Positions 12,370 to 25,020 of a stretch of DNA of 64,000 nucleotides are shown one piece after another. The translations under genes and the position numbers were made by a program. Within the stretch, counting starts at the first letter, position 1; each line of letters starts with the position of its first letter. Under the pieces are notes generated by a model. The model did not search any database. It saw nothing but the letters and a program-made list of their open reading frames with translations, and had not been told where the DNA came from. Origin of the DNA: Sipunculus nudus (taxonomy: Eukaryota; Annelida; Sipuncula; Golfingiida; Sipunculidae); assembly GCA_026874595.1 (NCBI GenBank), contig CM049309.1:48096079-48160078 (forward strand), in the 5' to 3' direction.

Positions 12370-12770
12370 TGAGGAGGACTTCAGGCGCCAGTTTAAAACT
12401 TGTTGAACAGAGAGAGCTGTGGAACCTGTCGTTAATGAGACTAATCTAGCGACAAGAATGGGAAGGCAACAGATGGTGAACGACAGCCCACCAGACTGCA
12501 GACGATCTCCGGATCACGCCCACGTGGTTTACAACGACCAATCAAACACGCGCAGCACTCAACCGTCCATCACGTGTCAAGTATATTATAGGCGGGAGAT
12601 GAATGAACACCATAAACCCGCTCCGCTGCAAAAACTAATGGGAATTATATGGTGACAGCCTTTGCCGGATAAGAGCGGCACATGACTGATGAACAACTGT
12701 GAATGATATAGAGTTGATATACTGCCACGTCAGAGAGTATCTGACCATTATTTATCTATTAAGTAAACTT
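12370..12770. promoter_or_regulatory. GC-richer candidate regulatory block
   Basis: It contains a CCAAT box in ACGACCAATCAAAC, CACGTGG and CACGTGTC E-boxes, TATTATAGGCGGGAG, TAATGAGACTAATCTAGCGAC and GATAAGAGCGGCAC. A 78-codon frame (12419-12655) runs across it and resembles no known protein. CCAAT, E-box and TATA-like elements within 120 bp would suit a promoter or enhancer, but no transcript evidence is visible. Confidence 0.3.
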
Positions 12771-14150
12771 ACATAAATCGTATAGTCCCCATGCATGTAC
12801 ATCATAGATCGTTTTTAATTCCCAAGTATATAACGCAAAGGGGTAAAATAATAATTTAAGAATTGGTTAAAACTTGCATATGTATACTCGAAATTCCGCA
12901 TAAACAATAGAATCACACGCAAGCGTAAGGGACATTTAAAGAAGACACAAATGCAATGGCATAAACCATGGCTTTTTTGCAGTTGATATTATTATCAACA
13001 AGAACTCGGTGAAAAAGTTTATATTTTAAGGTTTTGTGAAATATACTCCTAATTAGGTGAGAGAGACAATACGATCTGACCAGGTTGTCAAAAGCTCTTT
13101 GAAATCATCAAGTCCGCCATGTATTTGCAATTATCATAATATGCAAAGTTACAAACATAGCTTTATAATATTCATTGGTTACTTTACAGCATTGCACTGG
13201 AGAGGACAACTAAATGTCCTCTAGTTGTCAGCATATAGTTATACTGGCATTATTTAAACAGGCGTAAAAACATCTACACCCTTCTGTTAACTGTTACATT
13301 ACACTACTTTCCTGCTTTTTTTGGATCAGCTTGGATTCAAATATGGTTGAACTTTAAACTATATATTGCAATATATTGCTCCGTATATCTATAACCACTG
13401 TACACATGACTGACTTAATTAATCAACCATTTGAAAACAAATAATTCAAATCAAATTTCAAAATAGCATTTCCAGTACTTGGATATGTTCAAGATTTAGT
13501 TTGTATAATAACGACACGACATCTCACCGTTTCATGAACGGGGAATTTCACTGCTCCGCTTGGACGTCGCATTCGTAGCGCCCCCTGTGAGCGACTAGAT
13601 GAAACAATTGTAGCTTCAGGTCCAGTAAATGTATATTGGCCAACGCGTGGTTATTTGATAAATGTGACTGATAAAGCTATTGACACACAATACAGAGGAC
13701 CAGCTAGGTTATACACAGGAAGCATATACGTGTACAATATGCCACCAAAGCTCAAAAGATAGATCTCCTTGTTGAAGATTTCGTTATGGAATTTTAAAAC
13801 TACAAAAAAAAAAAAAATATTGTGTGTATTATAACATAGAAACACAACTGAGTGTGTCATCATTTAGACGAGACAGCTATGAGCTTTCCATACCCGTCAG
13901 CATGGCTGTTATTTAGACGAACTTGTTGCCCTTTGTTTAAGGGACGGGAGCGTCTGACAAGTGGTGAAAGGTATAGCGCCCGTATTAAGTTTGCCAACGC
14001 GATTTTTATGAGATATTATAGATTTAACTTGTAGAGAGCTGTGTACCGGGCTAATTCATGCAATGCTCTAAAGCTCAAGACAGATATCCAGTTACCTTTT
14101 CTGTTTAAATTTATGTGATTACTGGTTTACTCTACTCACATATTAATGAA
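12771..14150. other. AT-rich stretch with one GC-richer block
   Basis: No gene is recognised. About 13510-13640 is GC-richer and holds the CTCF-like site listed separately. The short open frames have no domains. Confidence 0.4.
13576..13590 (-). promoter_or_regulatory. CTCF-like site
   Basis: On the minus strand the sequence is TCACAGGGGGCGCTA. The AGGGGGCGCTA core agrees with the known CTCF core (CCA-x-x-AGGGGGCGC). CTCF is conserved in bilaterians and organises chromatin loops. A single core match can arise by chance. Confidence 0.35.
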
Positions 14151-14155
14151 ATGTC

Positions 14156-14640
14156 GGTAATTCCAGTATAGAAGTTCTTATAACGCCGCTGTTATGGATA
14201 AATAGGCCTACGAGCTTGTTTTTTTCTACATTTTAGCGGTTAGTAAACACGTTACATGTGTACAATGTTGACAAACAGCAAAAAATGTTACATATGGTGG
14301 TTGGTTGCATAGGTGCGGAAGTTGAAGGTCACTTGTTCAAAATACCCTTTGCAAAGCCTGGTTCGCCTGACTTGGCGTAAGATGTCCTTGTTTCATATTA
14401 TTTTGCCTCCCCCCTCCCCCTATATCATATAAACAACTGGATATACACGAAACGAACAGCCTGTGTGCGATAGGCATAGCGCTTTCTGACCTATTTTTTA
14501 CTAAAGGATCAAGGGATTATCTTTAGTTAAAAGACGTCAGCTAGCGGAATAGGCCACACTAACTTGATCTCGGAAAAGCCCCATTCCTAGCTCAAATCTT
14601 TTGCGCCAAATTTCATGCAAACTAATTGTGTTGGGATAAT
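14156..14640 (+). repeat. Dispersed repeat family G, copy 1
   Basis: It aligns collinearly by eye with 52842-53260. Shared blocks in order are GGTAATTC..GTA, TTCTTATAA/TCCTTATAA, GA(G/A)CTTGTTTTT, GTTGACAAAC, GTTACAT/CATGTAAC-like, TTGCAAA, ATG(T/C)CCTTGTT, and CAGCCTGTGTGCG followed by TTTCTG(A/G)CCTATTTTT. No coding potential is seen and no clear terminal repeats. It is diverged, so old. Confidence 0.7.
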
Positions 14641-15590
14641 GTATTTTTACCTAGAAATTAATTTTGAAATATATTTTCCCATACATATATATATATATAT
14701 ATACTTTTTATTTGAAATATTTCTCAATCGCCATGCAATCAATAAACAATTTCACAAGTGTTAATGCATTTTTACCATATAAATTAATAGAAACATAAAA
14801 CACCGTTCAAGACTAATAGTTTTTTACTTTTGGATATTTCACAATCTTCGTTCATTCATAAAATCGTCACAAGAGACATCGCTATCGTTTTTCCATGCAT
14901 GAAGAATAAGTCCGGTTTGTTTTAATAAAATCTAAGTCCCGTTTAAAAAAATGCCTTTTCATATAATATATATAAATATGCTGATTTTGTAATTTCATCA
15001 TGCGATGTATATTTTGGTCTTATTCGGACCAATTAAGATTTGATATGGATAAAACGCTTTTTCTTTCCTTCATTTGTGCATCTTTAATTAATGAAATTCG
15101 GTGGGTATATATATATATATAGGCCTATCTACATTTAGCTATATATATCCATTTGCCCAGGGAAGTTTTGGGTATCAATCTTACAATTACTCCGGATGGC
15201 GGTTTATAATTTCAGTATCATAAATAAAATAAGGCATTTATAACTGGATATATAGGGTAAAATTAATATTGACGCTATATTTAAGTAACGGCAGTTGTTA
15301 TTGAATTGCATATCCCCGCAAAGTACAGAAGATGTTCATATTTTACCTTGTACTACATGGGTTTTGTTGAAATCCTACACAATTAACATAAAGAGATCAT
15401 TCAATCATGCCAAACCTCTAGGCTTTTCAAATTAGTGAACCTGAATTAGCTGCGGAAGTCCCAAGATTAAACTTGGAGACTATGAATAATGAGATTTATG
15501 GGTAATTCGGTAAACTTTCCGCTTATTAAACAACTGGTGGACGTTATGATTCAATGGAGAGATACCGTAAGCATTCAATATTAATCTACT
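14641..15590. other. AT-rich stretch without recognised gene
   Basis: Only short TA runs (14687-14703, 15106-15121) and A/T-rich unique sequence were seen. Confidence 0.45.
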
Positions 15591-15599
15591 TCACGTTCA

Positions 15600-15850
15600 A
15601 TGAAGTTGCACAGACAGATGTTAGACATTAACATGTGTGGTATGCTGAATAAATGCATATGTGGATTAACTCCGGGATTGGTGGCCAGACGACGCAGATC
15701 CGGGGCGGGAGACAGCCGGAATTCGCAGACGACCACCGGTCCGTTTGATGATTGGCCAGATAGCCGCCAGGCGACATTTGGTGTCGCCGCAGATTTCGTT
15801 TCCACGCCGGTAATCCCTGGAAATTTCAGAACGATGCTCTGACGTTTTGG
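15600..15850. promoter_or_regulatory. CpG-rich candidate regulatory island
   Basis: GC content rises abruptly, with many CpGs, two CAGACGAC motifs (15686, 15726), an inverted CCAAT box (GATTGGCC) and GCCGCCAGGCG. Open frames of 80 and 90 codons run on opposite strands through the same bases, as expected for GC-rich DNA with few stops; neither shows a domain. The CAGACGAC motif is shared with the islands near 28.6 and 54.4 kb. Confidence 0.3.
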
Positions 15851-16921
15851 CAAGTGTATGGTTAGCTAGCTGGGGATGATGTGACGTCCTTAGATCTGTC
15901 TCTTTTGTTATCTGGTCCCTGGCGTCGCCCGGATCACCGCAAAGCCTGCTAACTATTACCTAGGATCAGCTGCGGTGAAAACGAGGTGTTCTGTTGATTG
16001 GGGCATTACAGGTAAATAACTGCGCTGGAAATAAAGCCGTCCCTTGATTCCTAGATCACCTGTTAATGTTGTTTTTAAAAAAGGCTTACTTTATAATTAT
16101 TCAATTGTATAATATGAAGTAATAGGCCTATGTACATATAACATTTCTGTTTATGACCAACCATATCGAAAAAACTGACAAACGAACTTTGCTATAATAC
16201 ACACATCCCCCCCCGAAGTAACTTTACCTATAGGCCTACACAATTCTTGCTCCATTAAATACCGGCAGATCCATCCAAATAAACGCGCATTTCCATGTGA
16301 TAAAGATACAACCACTGCATGTTCCTATAGGAAAAAGGGGAATACGTAATTAGGCGTATGTTATAACATGTATATAAAACGGCCTGAAAAGTCAACCTCT
16401 ATATATATACTTGACTATAAATCACTATAGCCTGCAATAACTAATCAATTAATACTTTTTATTTGCAAACGATTTAGGGATCATGCACGTTTCCGTTAGT
16501 TCCCTTTAGTTTTAACATAACGAAAAGTTTTTACAAGTAAATTATGTGACTGAAATGGTGTCTGGGTCTTTTGTGTATTATTCAAACCATAGACTCCGCC
16601 CAGGTAAAAAGACAGATGGTTGAACAAGTCTTTTAATGCGAATGAAAATATGCTTGTACCACCACGTCAAAGACTCGCCTAAAATGTCTGGTTAACATTG
16701 ACGTGTGTTTGTTGTTACCTCTGATGTGGGTAGCCTATATCCTGAACCGGCATATCACATAAATCATTCTTCATGTACATTAAGTGTACATACTGAAAGT
16801 ACTGATACCAACATATAGAGGTCTATATAGTGAAACTTATTTGTCCTGTAACTCAGCATGCATGCACTGATACCAGTTAAGCCGTTTCTTCAGCTATATT
16901 TCACTTTAAAAGGTTACATTA

Positions 16922-16973
<52 letters not shown>
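16922..16973. repeat. (ATT)n microsatellite
   Basis: About 52 bp of perfect ATT trinucleotide repeat. Confidence 0.97.
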
Positions 16974-16974
<1 letters not shown>

Positions 16975-17155
16975 TAATATTATCATTTTTAATGAAATGC
17001 AAGCCTAACCCAGCTGAATGAAATAATGTCAAAGTGTTATGTAACCGCGGCTTAAAATGTATTTCATGTTTTTTTTTCATTTCAAATATATATATGTAGA
17101 TATAGGATTATTATATATTTCATAATTTATAGCTTTCACAGTGTGCATATATATA

Positions 17156-17313
17156 CAGTAAAACCTCGTTGTGTCGAAGTCAAAGGGACCCTCAGAAAAC
17201 TTCGACACATCCGAGGTTCGATACAAGCGGGTTTTATTTGGTAATTTGGTCTGTAACTTCGAGATAAGCGGGGTATTCGACTTAAGCGAGTTCGACACAT
17301 CGAGGTTTCACTG
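17156..17313. mobile_element. 158-bp pogo/mariner-like MITE
   Basis: The left end is CAGTAAAACCTCGTTGTGTC, continuing GAA. The right end, inverted, is CAGTGAAACCTCGATGTGTC, continuing GAA: 23 bp with 2 mismatches. The element is flanked on both sides by TA, the target duplication of the Tc1/mariner superfamily. The CAGT..AAACCTC end resembles pogo/Tigger-type elements (from memory). The interior repeats TTCGAC/TTCGAGATAAGCG-like motifs. It is too short to encode a transposase. Confidence 0.85.
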
Positions 17314-17316
17314 TAT

Positions 17317-17356
<40 letters not shown>

Positions 17357-17383
17357 CTATATATATACATATATATATATATG
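17317..17383. repeat. (AC)n with interrupted (AT)n
   Basis: About 25 bp of AC and then interrupted TA repeats, abutting the right end of the pogo-like MITE. Confidence 0.95.
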
Positions 17384-17589
17384 TTTATGCTCTAGTGGTC
17401 TAAAAAGATCAAACTGTACACTTCAGTTTGATGTCCGGGTATATTTCTCACTTAATCAACTGCTATTAAGTGCGTGTAAATCAAAATGTTTGTGAGGAGC
17501 ATATGTAAAGAACGGACCATGTAGTTTCCGGGTTAAAAATAAATATACCACGGTGTCAACTATGGTCTGGCATCATGCACGAATAAGAA

Positions 17590-17830
17590 AGTGTACAAAG
17601 TATATACAGCTTCGGGTGACGTGTATACGTACCTAGGTGCGATTAGCGTGGGATCTTTCGGACTTTTTACAGGTCTTAGGTCAAGTGTATGTCCCTTGAA
17701 TTTTTATGTGGCCATAGTGCATGCACATTTTACAGGAGGGATCGGCAAGCGTGGGCGGTGTATAGTAAAATGTACACTGATCTTGGAATAGTCGATGCCA
17801 TGCAGGGTTCCGGCGTTGTTGACTGTTTAC
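17590..17830. other. GC-richer unique block
   Basis: Non-repetitive sequence with overlapping 66-83 codon frames on both strands, none recognised. It contains GGGATCGGCAAGCGTGGGCG (a GCGTGGGCG EGR-type site at about 17748). Possible regulatory DNA, with weak support. Confidence 0.2.
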
Positions 17831-18779
17831 TGATAATAAGGCATTTCGCTCACACACTGCATGAAAGAAAAACCAAGGTTTATTATATATTAAACCTCTT
17901 TGACTTGACATCAGGGAATACATTCAAACTCCAATGCTGACAGTCAAAGCCATTCGTTATATGCTACATATGTGACATGTTATATATCCATTGTCTGTGG
18001 AATCACAGGAAAGTGTCCCGAAAATAGTAAAACATATATGTACATTTGGGGTTTAATGTTCAGGGCTAAATTACTATAAAGGCCATTAATCTCAATGAAA
18101 GGATTTTTTTGCCAGGTTAAAAAAATCATATTGGCAGAATGGTGCCCATAAAAAAGGTGAGTAAGGATGGTTATAAATGTCAATGCATGCATATATATAT
18201 CTGCATGTGAAATTATGAAATCGGCGAAATCTCATTACTGTATGTTATGTATATATGATTGGTGTTCTTAGAAATGCTTGTTGAAAAGCCATATACCCTT
18301 ATAATAACAGCTAATATTAAATCAAAACTGCTTAATTTCGGAGTTCAGCACACATAGTCTGTATATATATTTATACACGCATCAACCTGCATGATACCGG
18401 TCAACAGGCATGGTTTCCGCCAGATGAGTTACCGTATGAGCGATATAAAGAGAATATTACTACAAAAACATGTTACTCTAGCAAATGGGTTTCTTCATGA
18501 ACTTGTCAGATCTTTACTACCCAGCATAATAACACATAGAGGGCGTGCGATGTTCTTTTCATTGCTTACGTGGAGATCAAAGTTTCTGCCATTGATAAAA
18601 TGTGCAATAAGAATAACGTTATCTATATACAAATAGTCTGCATGGCTTTGTTTTTTTTCTGGAAAATCAGTTTTGTTCTATTAAGCTCTGGGTGGGCCGA
18701 GAGAAACAGGAGACTTAATACTAGCATATCACTGTTTTCTCTTCGCTTCTGGTCTGGTTGTTCCCTTTTTTAATGACAG

Positions 18780-19330
18780 CCATGACTAATGGGTCTAAGC
18801 GGCTTTCGCATGGGTTGAGCCAGATGGAAATATGAGCGATTCATGCAGGATAACCGGTGTTCTTTTCGTCACACTGGTGTAATCTGGGATAGCTCAGGTG
18901 GAAGTGATGGGCGTAATGTGCTTTGGGCCGCCGCCCCTATTGTTCATTTCACCAACACACCTGTGGTCACGTGTTAGAAAAAATTGCAGCATGGAGTTCT
19001 TTTCACATCTCATTAGTCCGCCTTATCGGGCACGCGGGTCGTTTGTTGCGCATCACAAAGGGATATTAGTTTAATACCTGCAGATTAAAGGACGCAGGTC
19101 CGTGTATCCCTTAATATGTAGACAGTGAGGTTTAAATCCCTACAAAAAGGCTACACGGCATTTCATTTTGCAACAATGATGAACGAATTAAGCCTAATGA
19201 GCTTTTTGAACCCGACAAATAAAATGGACGCTCAAATGAGAAACATGTTGAAATGAGATTTTGTTCGCCTACATGCCATCTGGACCGCCGCGTCACAATG
19301 GACGCTGATTTAGAGCTATAGTGTTTAGAG
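18780..19330. promoter_or_regulatory. Candidate enhancer block
   Basis: About 550 bp of non-repetitive, GC-richer sequence carries CAGGTG, CACACCTGTGGTCACGTG (E-boxes with a TGTGGT Runx-type core), TTTAATACCTGCAGATTAAAG, GAATTAAGCCTAATGAGC (two homeodomain ATTA cores) and CGCCTTATCGG (GATA type). A 132-codon minus-strand frame overlaps its end with no recognised domain. The clustering of developmental-factor sites is suggestive only. Confidence 0.3.
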
Positions 19331-19735
19331 AAATGTTTATTCACATGATAAATTATTAACATATCTATATGAATGATTCCGTGTATGCTGTATTTAAGTG
19401 AAACATGATAAAAAAAAGTAGGAATAGTGCACCTAAATGATGTGTATATAATGTTATGTTCCTGTCGTTTCACTTTATGTTCTGGGAATTTTTGTTTATC
19501 AATTCTAAGAAGGCGGTGACTATAATACATTTGTATTGGAGTTGAGTAATATGCTTTAAATGAACATCACGATATATGCCGTTTGATTCTGAATATATAT
19601 CACGATATTTCAATATTTTTCCAAGAGTATTTACATGAACAAATATGTGCAATGAACAAAATTATTAAGAAATGTGTGTCATAACTGCTTGCCTGCATGC
19701 ATGGAGCAAATTTTAGACTGTAACAGGATCTGTTC

Positions 19736-19737
<2 letters not shown>

Positions 19738-19802
<65 letters not shown>
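19738..19802. repeat. (AT)n microsatellite
   Basis: About 65 bp of uninterrupted TA repeat. Confidence 0.98.
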
Positions 19803-19805
<3 letters not shown>

Positions 19806-20785
19806 CAGATGTACATGTATATATAGTTGCATGTGTGTTCATGTGCGTTCCTTTTCATATGATACGAAGTAAGCCTTAAGTCCCCATGCAGTCTTGTTTT
19901 ACTTTTTTTCACATATGAGCGATTATACGGCTGGTTGTTTCACTATACCCGCAGGGGGTAGGTTTACTTTAAAGCGTAGCCTCGTCTGTAATTAGAGAAG
20001 AAAATATTGAAATATGAAATTATTTATATAATATATAAATATATATATTTGCATAATATAATCATATAAAATAATCAAATATATAATAAATAGCATGTTG
20101 AAATTAAAAAATAAAATAGTTTAGTTGAATATTTTAAATTTTACAAATAACAATACCGCGGGATCCCGAAAACACTCGCCGAAAGTACGGAGAAATAGAA
20201 ATCAATTTACTGCGTGTATTTATAAGTCACTGCATACATGTTTGTGTTTGTGTATACATACATGCATATACATTCAGTGCACGGCTAGCGGGACAGTTGT
20301 CGGTGGTAGGCTACAGGGTGTGGTCTAATTTACCCGAAATAATGAAACCCTTGAAAACGTATCATTTATTCTGTTTCATGTGCGTGATGGGTATTTGCTT
20401 CAATGTTTCTCATGCGAGACATGGGAAAGGACTTTTGAGCTAATGTTAATGTGTAAATAGCGTGCGTGTAAAGACTGAATTTAACGTTGCACATTAAAAA
20501 AAACCGATATTTTACATCAAATCGATATACTATATAGCATTGTTATAACTATCCACTATATCGCGTCCAGTATAACAGTCGTCACGAATGTTTAAGGGAT
20601 GAAAGCTTCGTTCTTTGCACCTACAAGTAGCATGTTTTCTTCATGCAAATATGATTCAATTGTTAACGATTATACGATCACTTTAAGAATACCTTTTGTA
20701 CAAAATTATCAGTGGAAAATTGCATGACAACGAAATCGTTGTCATGAAATTAACTCCTGTATGACCACGCCTCTGAAATGAAAGG
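19803..20785. other. AT-rich stretch without recognised gene
   Basis: Nothing recognised except a near-perfect palindrome at 20723-20746 (two 11-bp arms of CATGACAACGA around AA), just left of element B. Confidence 0.5.
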
Positions 20786-23156
20786 GTTTTTATTAGCTCA
20801 GCTGACTATAAGTCATCAAAACCACTCATCTGTTTTTCCTCATATTAACCATAGTTATTCCTCTATATAGTTCCTATGTATATATGCCAGAAATTATGTC
20901 TGTATTATAAAAATTTAAAAAGTTATGGGCCCAAACATAATGCATTGTGTAAAAAATCAGGAAAGATATTTGATCACTTAACACAAAATATGTTAAAGCT
21001 ATAAACTTTTTTTCCAGTAATATAACTTTAATTAATCAAAATTAAATTGTATACCCAAAATTAGATCAAAATCTTTTAAATTTTTTAAAATATTAACAAA
21101 TAAAAAATTGGTACCTTAAATTTTGCCCAACTTTGACCATGGCACGTTTTTTTCCTGTAAGTACTGTGGATTTAATTTTCACAGCATGTTTTTTTTAGCA
21201 TTTTGTCTGTAAACACCAAAAATTTGAAACCAGTTGATCAAAAACTGTAGATTTTATTCAAGCTTTCAAGCACCATGTAACATATTGTTTACATCAAACT
21301 AGTGTCATGCAGTTTGCAAGTGCTCAGCTCCCCAACTTCAGCTCTCAGTTCCTAAAATTTGGCATACAATTAGATGTCTCAAAAATCCCCTACCATGCCA
21401 AGAATTTTATCACTAGGACTTAATACCTTCGAGATATTAATTAAAAACTTCATTTTTCCATTAAAAACCCATTGTTACACTTCACGACAGCCTAATATCA
21501 AAACCACTGATCTGACTTTAATCATATATAATATACATATTTTTCTATATATTCTCTATGCACATGCCAGAAATGATGTCAGTATTGCGTAATTGTTTTA
21601 AGTTATGGGCCCAAACATAATGCTTTTTGTAAAAAATCAAGAAATATATTTACTCCCTTAACAAGAGGATTGCTGAAGCTAGAGATTTTTTGTCAGGGAT
21701 GTAACATTATTTAATCAGGATTCAATTGAATACCCAAAATTAGTTCTGAATTTTTCAAATTTTATAAGTTATTAGTATAAATATAAAATTAGTACCTTAA
21801 ATTTTGCCCAACTTTGACCATGGCATGTTTGTTTCCTGTGAGTACTGTTAATATAATTTTCATGTCATGCACACTTAAAGATTTCAGCTTTTTAGTTTGA
21901 AAAGCTGAAAGAAATTGGCAAAAAATTGTAGCTTTTATTAATGTTTTTATGAGACAATGTCAGACCTTGGCTCTCCGTAGCACCTCTTGAGTCACCTGTA
22001 TGTTGACCTGGTTGAACTTTCAGCAAATTATATGCATGCTTGAGGCGAGACATAAACTGGGGCGTCCAGGCAGCTTATTATATAATGGCCAGCCACAGTT
22101 GATCTAGGTGTCCAACCCAACTCATCTAGTAGTTATAACCAACAACATAACAATAAACAATAAATTAATAAATTTTTATTGGTTTTTAATAACAAATTAA
22201 AGAAAAATAGAAAAGGAATTTGTTAGTTGATAATAACAGGAAATTAACTTGCAGTTACCGATGATATAAGAATCTTGTATCGATGGATAGAATGTTATGT
22301 ATTCCAAATAACACCATGCAGTCACCTATGGTATTTTTCAGTTCAATTTTAATGATAAAAAAGTAAATCATATTATTCATTACTAATCATTAGGGATCAT
22401 ATGAAGGAAATTAATGATAGACAAAGATGCAGTTGATAATATTAATCTAGATTCCTACTGTGTCTAGTGTGTACATTGATGTGAAATTAGTCCAAAATAA
22501 ATATATTACATTTTTTTAATATAAATAAAAGCCATAAAACCAGGTAATTATGATCATTATTTAAATGTGTGAATTTTGTATATTCTGGATTCTCAACATC
22601 ATTGTTTGGGGAAAACTGAATAAATACCAGACATGGTGCGAATACTTTGCAATTGTATTTAAACACGAATATGAATAAGTACTCCATTATAAAATTCCTT
22701 TCATAAGAATGGGAATTCAGGTAAAAATGAAAGTATATGAATACCAGTGCAAGAATATATTTCTTTAATATTATTTTAATAATCATTTTAGTCATATTTT
22801 ATTTGAAAAAATCATACTATTCTCTTATTATTTTTAATAAAAATTATATTTAGGACAATATTTGTAATTTTTCTAATAAATAGTTAAACTCTTATATTAT
22901 ATGTTCTGCTTATATTAGTTATATGGCCAAGTCAAAATCTGTGTGACAATCCCACTCCATTTGTTAATGAAATAAATGAAATTAATCCTCTTTCCTGTCT
23001 CCAAAGGTACTATCAAAATCATACATAAGCTAAACAACAACAACTCATAATACAGCTTATTTTTATTACCATATAAAACCAGCATGTGCCTCATTTCTAA
23101 ATCATATTTTTTATCACATATATCAGCTGAGCGCCGTGACCCATAGGTCCCTTGTT
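20786..23156 (+). mobile_element. Element B: 2.4-kb AGCTCAGCTGA-ended repeat
   Basis: The left end is TTATTAGCTCAGCTGAC, then TAAGTCATC as in element A. The right end is ATCAGCTGAGCG, then GACCCATAGGTCCCTTGTT. The inward-read ends share GCTCAGCTGA. It contains an internal partial duplication. Its right-terminal ~390 bp recur inverted at 63633-64000 at high similarity by eye, which shows that this is a dispersed, fairly recently active family. It has no open frame above about 100 codons and nothing like a transposase, so it is non-autonomous and of unknown class. Confidence 0.78.
20800..21960 (+). repeat. Internal ~680-bp duplication in element B
   Basis: Unit 1 (from about 20815) and unit 2 (from about 21495) share, in order, AAAACCACT(C/G)ATCTG, TATGCCAGAAAT/CATGCCAGAAATGATGTC, AGTTATGGGCCCAAACATAA, TAC(C)CAAAATTAG, GCCCAACTTTGACCATGGCA and a TGTAG(A/C)TTTTATT tail. 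The units are diverged, so this duplication is older than the spread of the right end. Confidence 0.85.
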
Positions 23157-23431
23157 GTTAAAGTTTAAGTATCATTAGCAATGCCAAATGTGTCCCAAGA
23201 AGGGGTCATTTTCCATATTTCCCCAATAATCATAAGACATTATGTCGGGAACGTTTTATCGCAACCCCACCCCTATACCTGACACTACATGGAGTGTACC
23301 AACGGGATGAGTCGCATCATGACATATACCCGTCCCTTGCATGTTATAGTATATACCCGCGCGCGTTTATAACGCGGATCTGTCCTGACACAAAGAACCG
23401 ACGAACCTGTAATAATGTTAGTCTTTAAAAA

Positions 23432-23523
23432 CAGAAGCGGATCCGAGGGGAGGGGGGCCTCCTTTTGTCAGCCGCCGCAACTTGGTTGGACCCCTTATTT
23501 TCCTAATCCTGGATCCGCCACTG
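23432..23523. mobile_element. 92-bp MITE with CAGTGGCGGATCC ends
   Basis: The left end is CAGAAGCGGATCCGAGGGG. The right end, inverted, is CAGTGGCGGATCCAGGATTA. G-rich (left) and C-rich (right) subterminal sequence matches the element at 11230-11492, so the two are family members of different length. No clear target duplication. A 100-codon minus-strand frame through it is incidental. Confidence 0.65.
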
Positions 23524-24220
23524 AAACACATCAAAGAAAGCTGTAATCCTGCATTCATCTTAAATAGCACAGTTGCTGCAGAAAAAAATGAACGGAAATT
23601 TCCCAATATTCGTATGTTTATATATGTATCCTCCGGCTTTTGACTACTGACTATACCAACACTCCCAGCTTGAGACTGCCATCGAAGTACTTTCCTTTTG
23701 TATTTCCGTGCCTTTATCAAACCCTAACGTATAACCTTGCAAAAGATACGTAATCGCCCATGAAGGGCTGCTTTTTTGTGAATACTAAAAAAACGAAAGT
23801 CGCATTTCGGAAATAGAGGTGCACTGCTATATAGTTAAAATAAACCAGCGTTATTGGGAATATCAGTTCATTTATAAACATTATCATGATGTATATTCCA
23901 TAACTTCTATCCATTCGCAATATATTGTATTTCATATGGACCTATATACTGCATGTATATGCTTATTGGTTGGTTCGGTGATATCAGACGTTACATCATG
24001 CAGAAGTGAACAACACATCCTGGAACGATCTTGATTTATTTTTCAAGTTAATTTATAAGCACCATGACTTAATTTCATGTTGAGTGGTATATACATGATA
24101 TAAACATATAACGTATATATGGTGAATTTCACATTAAAACATGTGTTATTTGCATAATTATATAATATAGATATATGTGATGTTATGGAGATTAGAGGTC
24201 CAAACTAGTCATTAAATTTT

Positions 24221-24434
24221 AGTTGCCTCCGCCAGGACGGTATGCGTTCATCCCCTTTCGTGTGTGTGTGTTTGTGTGTTGGGATGTGTTTAGGTGTGTG
24301 TGTTTGTTTTTGTGTTTTTTTTCACAACATGACTGGAATCTCACGGAATTTTAAGGGCATTTCGGGAAAGGGCCAGTGAAAATTTAGATAAGATTTTTTG
24401 TATTTTCTAAGGGTGGTAAAGGGGACCTTTTTTT

Positions 24435-24440
<6 letters not shown>
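24221..24440 (+). repeat. Dispersed repeat, TTGCCTCCGCCAGGA type
   Basis: TTGCCTCCGCCAGGACGGTA is followed by a GT/TGTTTGTGTG-rich segment, CACAACATGACTGGAATC, GGGCATTTCGGGAAAGG and TAGATAAGATTTTT. This order (CCTCCGCC start, TGTGTTTG tract, ACATAACT..AAA, then ATTAGATTTTGG) is remembered as a common dispersed repeat in marine invertebrates. No coding. Confidence 0.45.

Positions 24441-24495
<55 letters not shown>
24440..24495. repeat. (AT)n microsatellite
   Basis: Interrupted TA repeat, next to the preceding dispersed repeat. Confidence 0.95.
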
Positions 24496-24497
<2 letters not shown>

Positions 24498-25020
24498 TTA
24501 TCACATCATTGCCCAATTGTCCGATTCCATGTTCTCATAATTGTGTTTGCTGCCTGGACTATAACTACCATGTTTGGTGTAACTTGTCAATTGAAAATAA
24601 TAATAATAAATTTTTGTAAATGGAGAAATTACAAGTCCAGCTCTACGTGTTCATTTTTATGTTTATATATTTGAGATCTGATAAAGCTGCATGTCCAATA
24701 TATAAAAGAGCACATAACATTGCAGCATAAGTTATGCATGAAAAATTAGGGCCAAGGCATCTTATCCTTTGTGTGCATTTTCCTATACAATTATTAGTTT
24801 AATGGTAATGAATTTTCATAATTTCACTGATACGTTTCATCGATTCCAAAATATGCCATATTGCAAAATGACAGGGATATACGATTATGGTTTGCATGAG
24901 TCACAATACCTGTGTTATATAAGGATATTAAGGGTACACCACTGTAGTCTTGAGAAACTGATACTATATTCACTCAAACATATTCATAACTCAAACAAGA
25001 TAATAAACCCTCCCTTTTAG

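Noticed and set aside
15581-15853. Paired 80/90-codon frames on opposite strands
   Set aside because: GC-rich DNA is stop-poor on both strands; neither frame has a domain.
19132-19530. 132-codon minus-strand frame as an exon
   Set aside because: No motif recognised, no convincing splice context and ordinary AT-rich codon content; kept only as overlap with a candidate enhancer.
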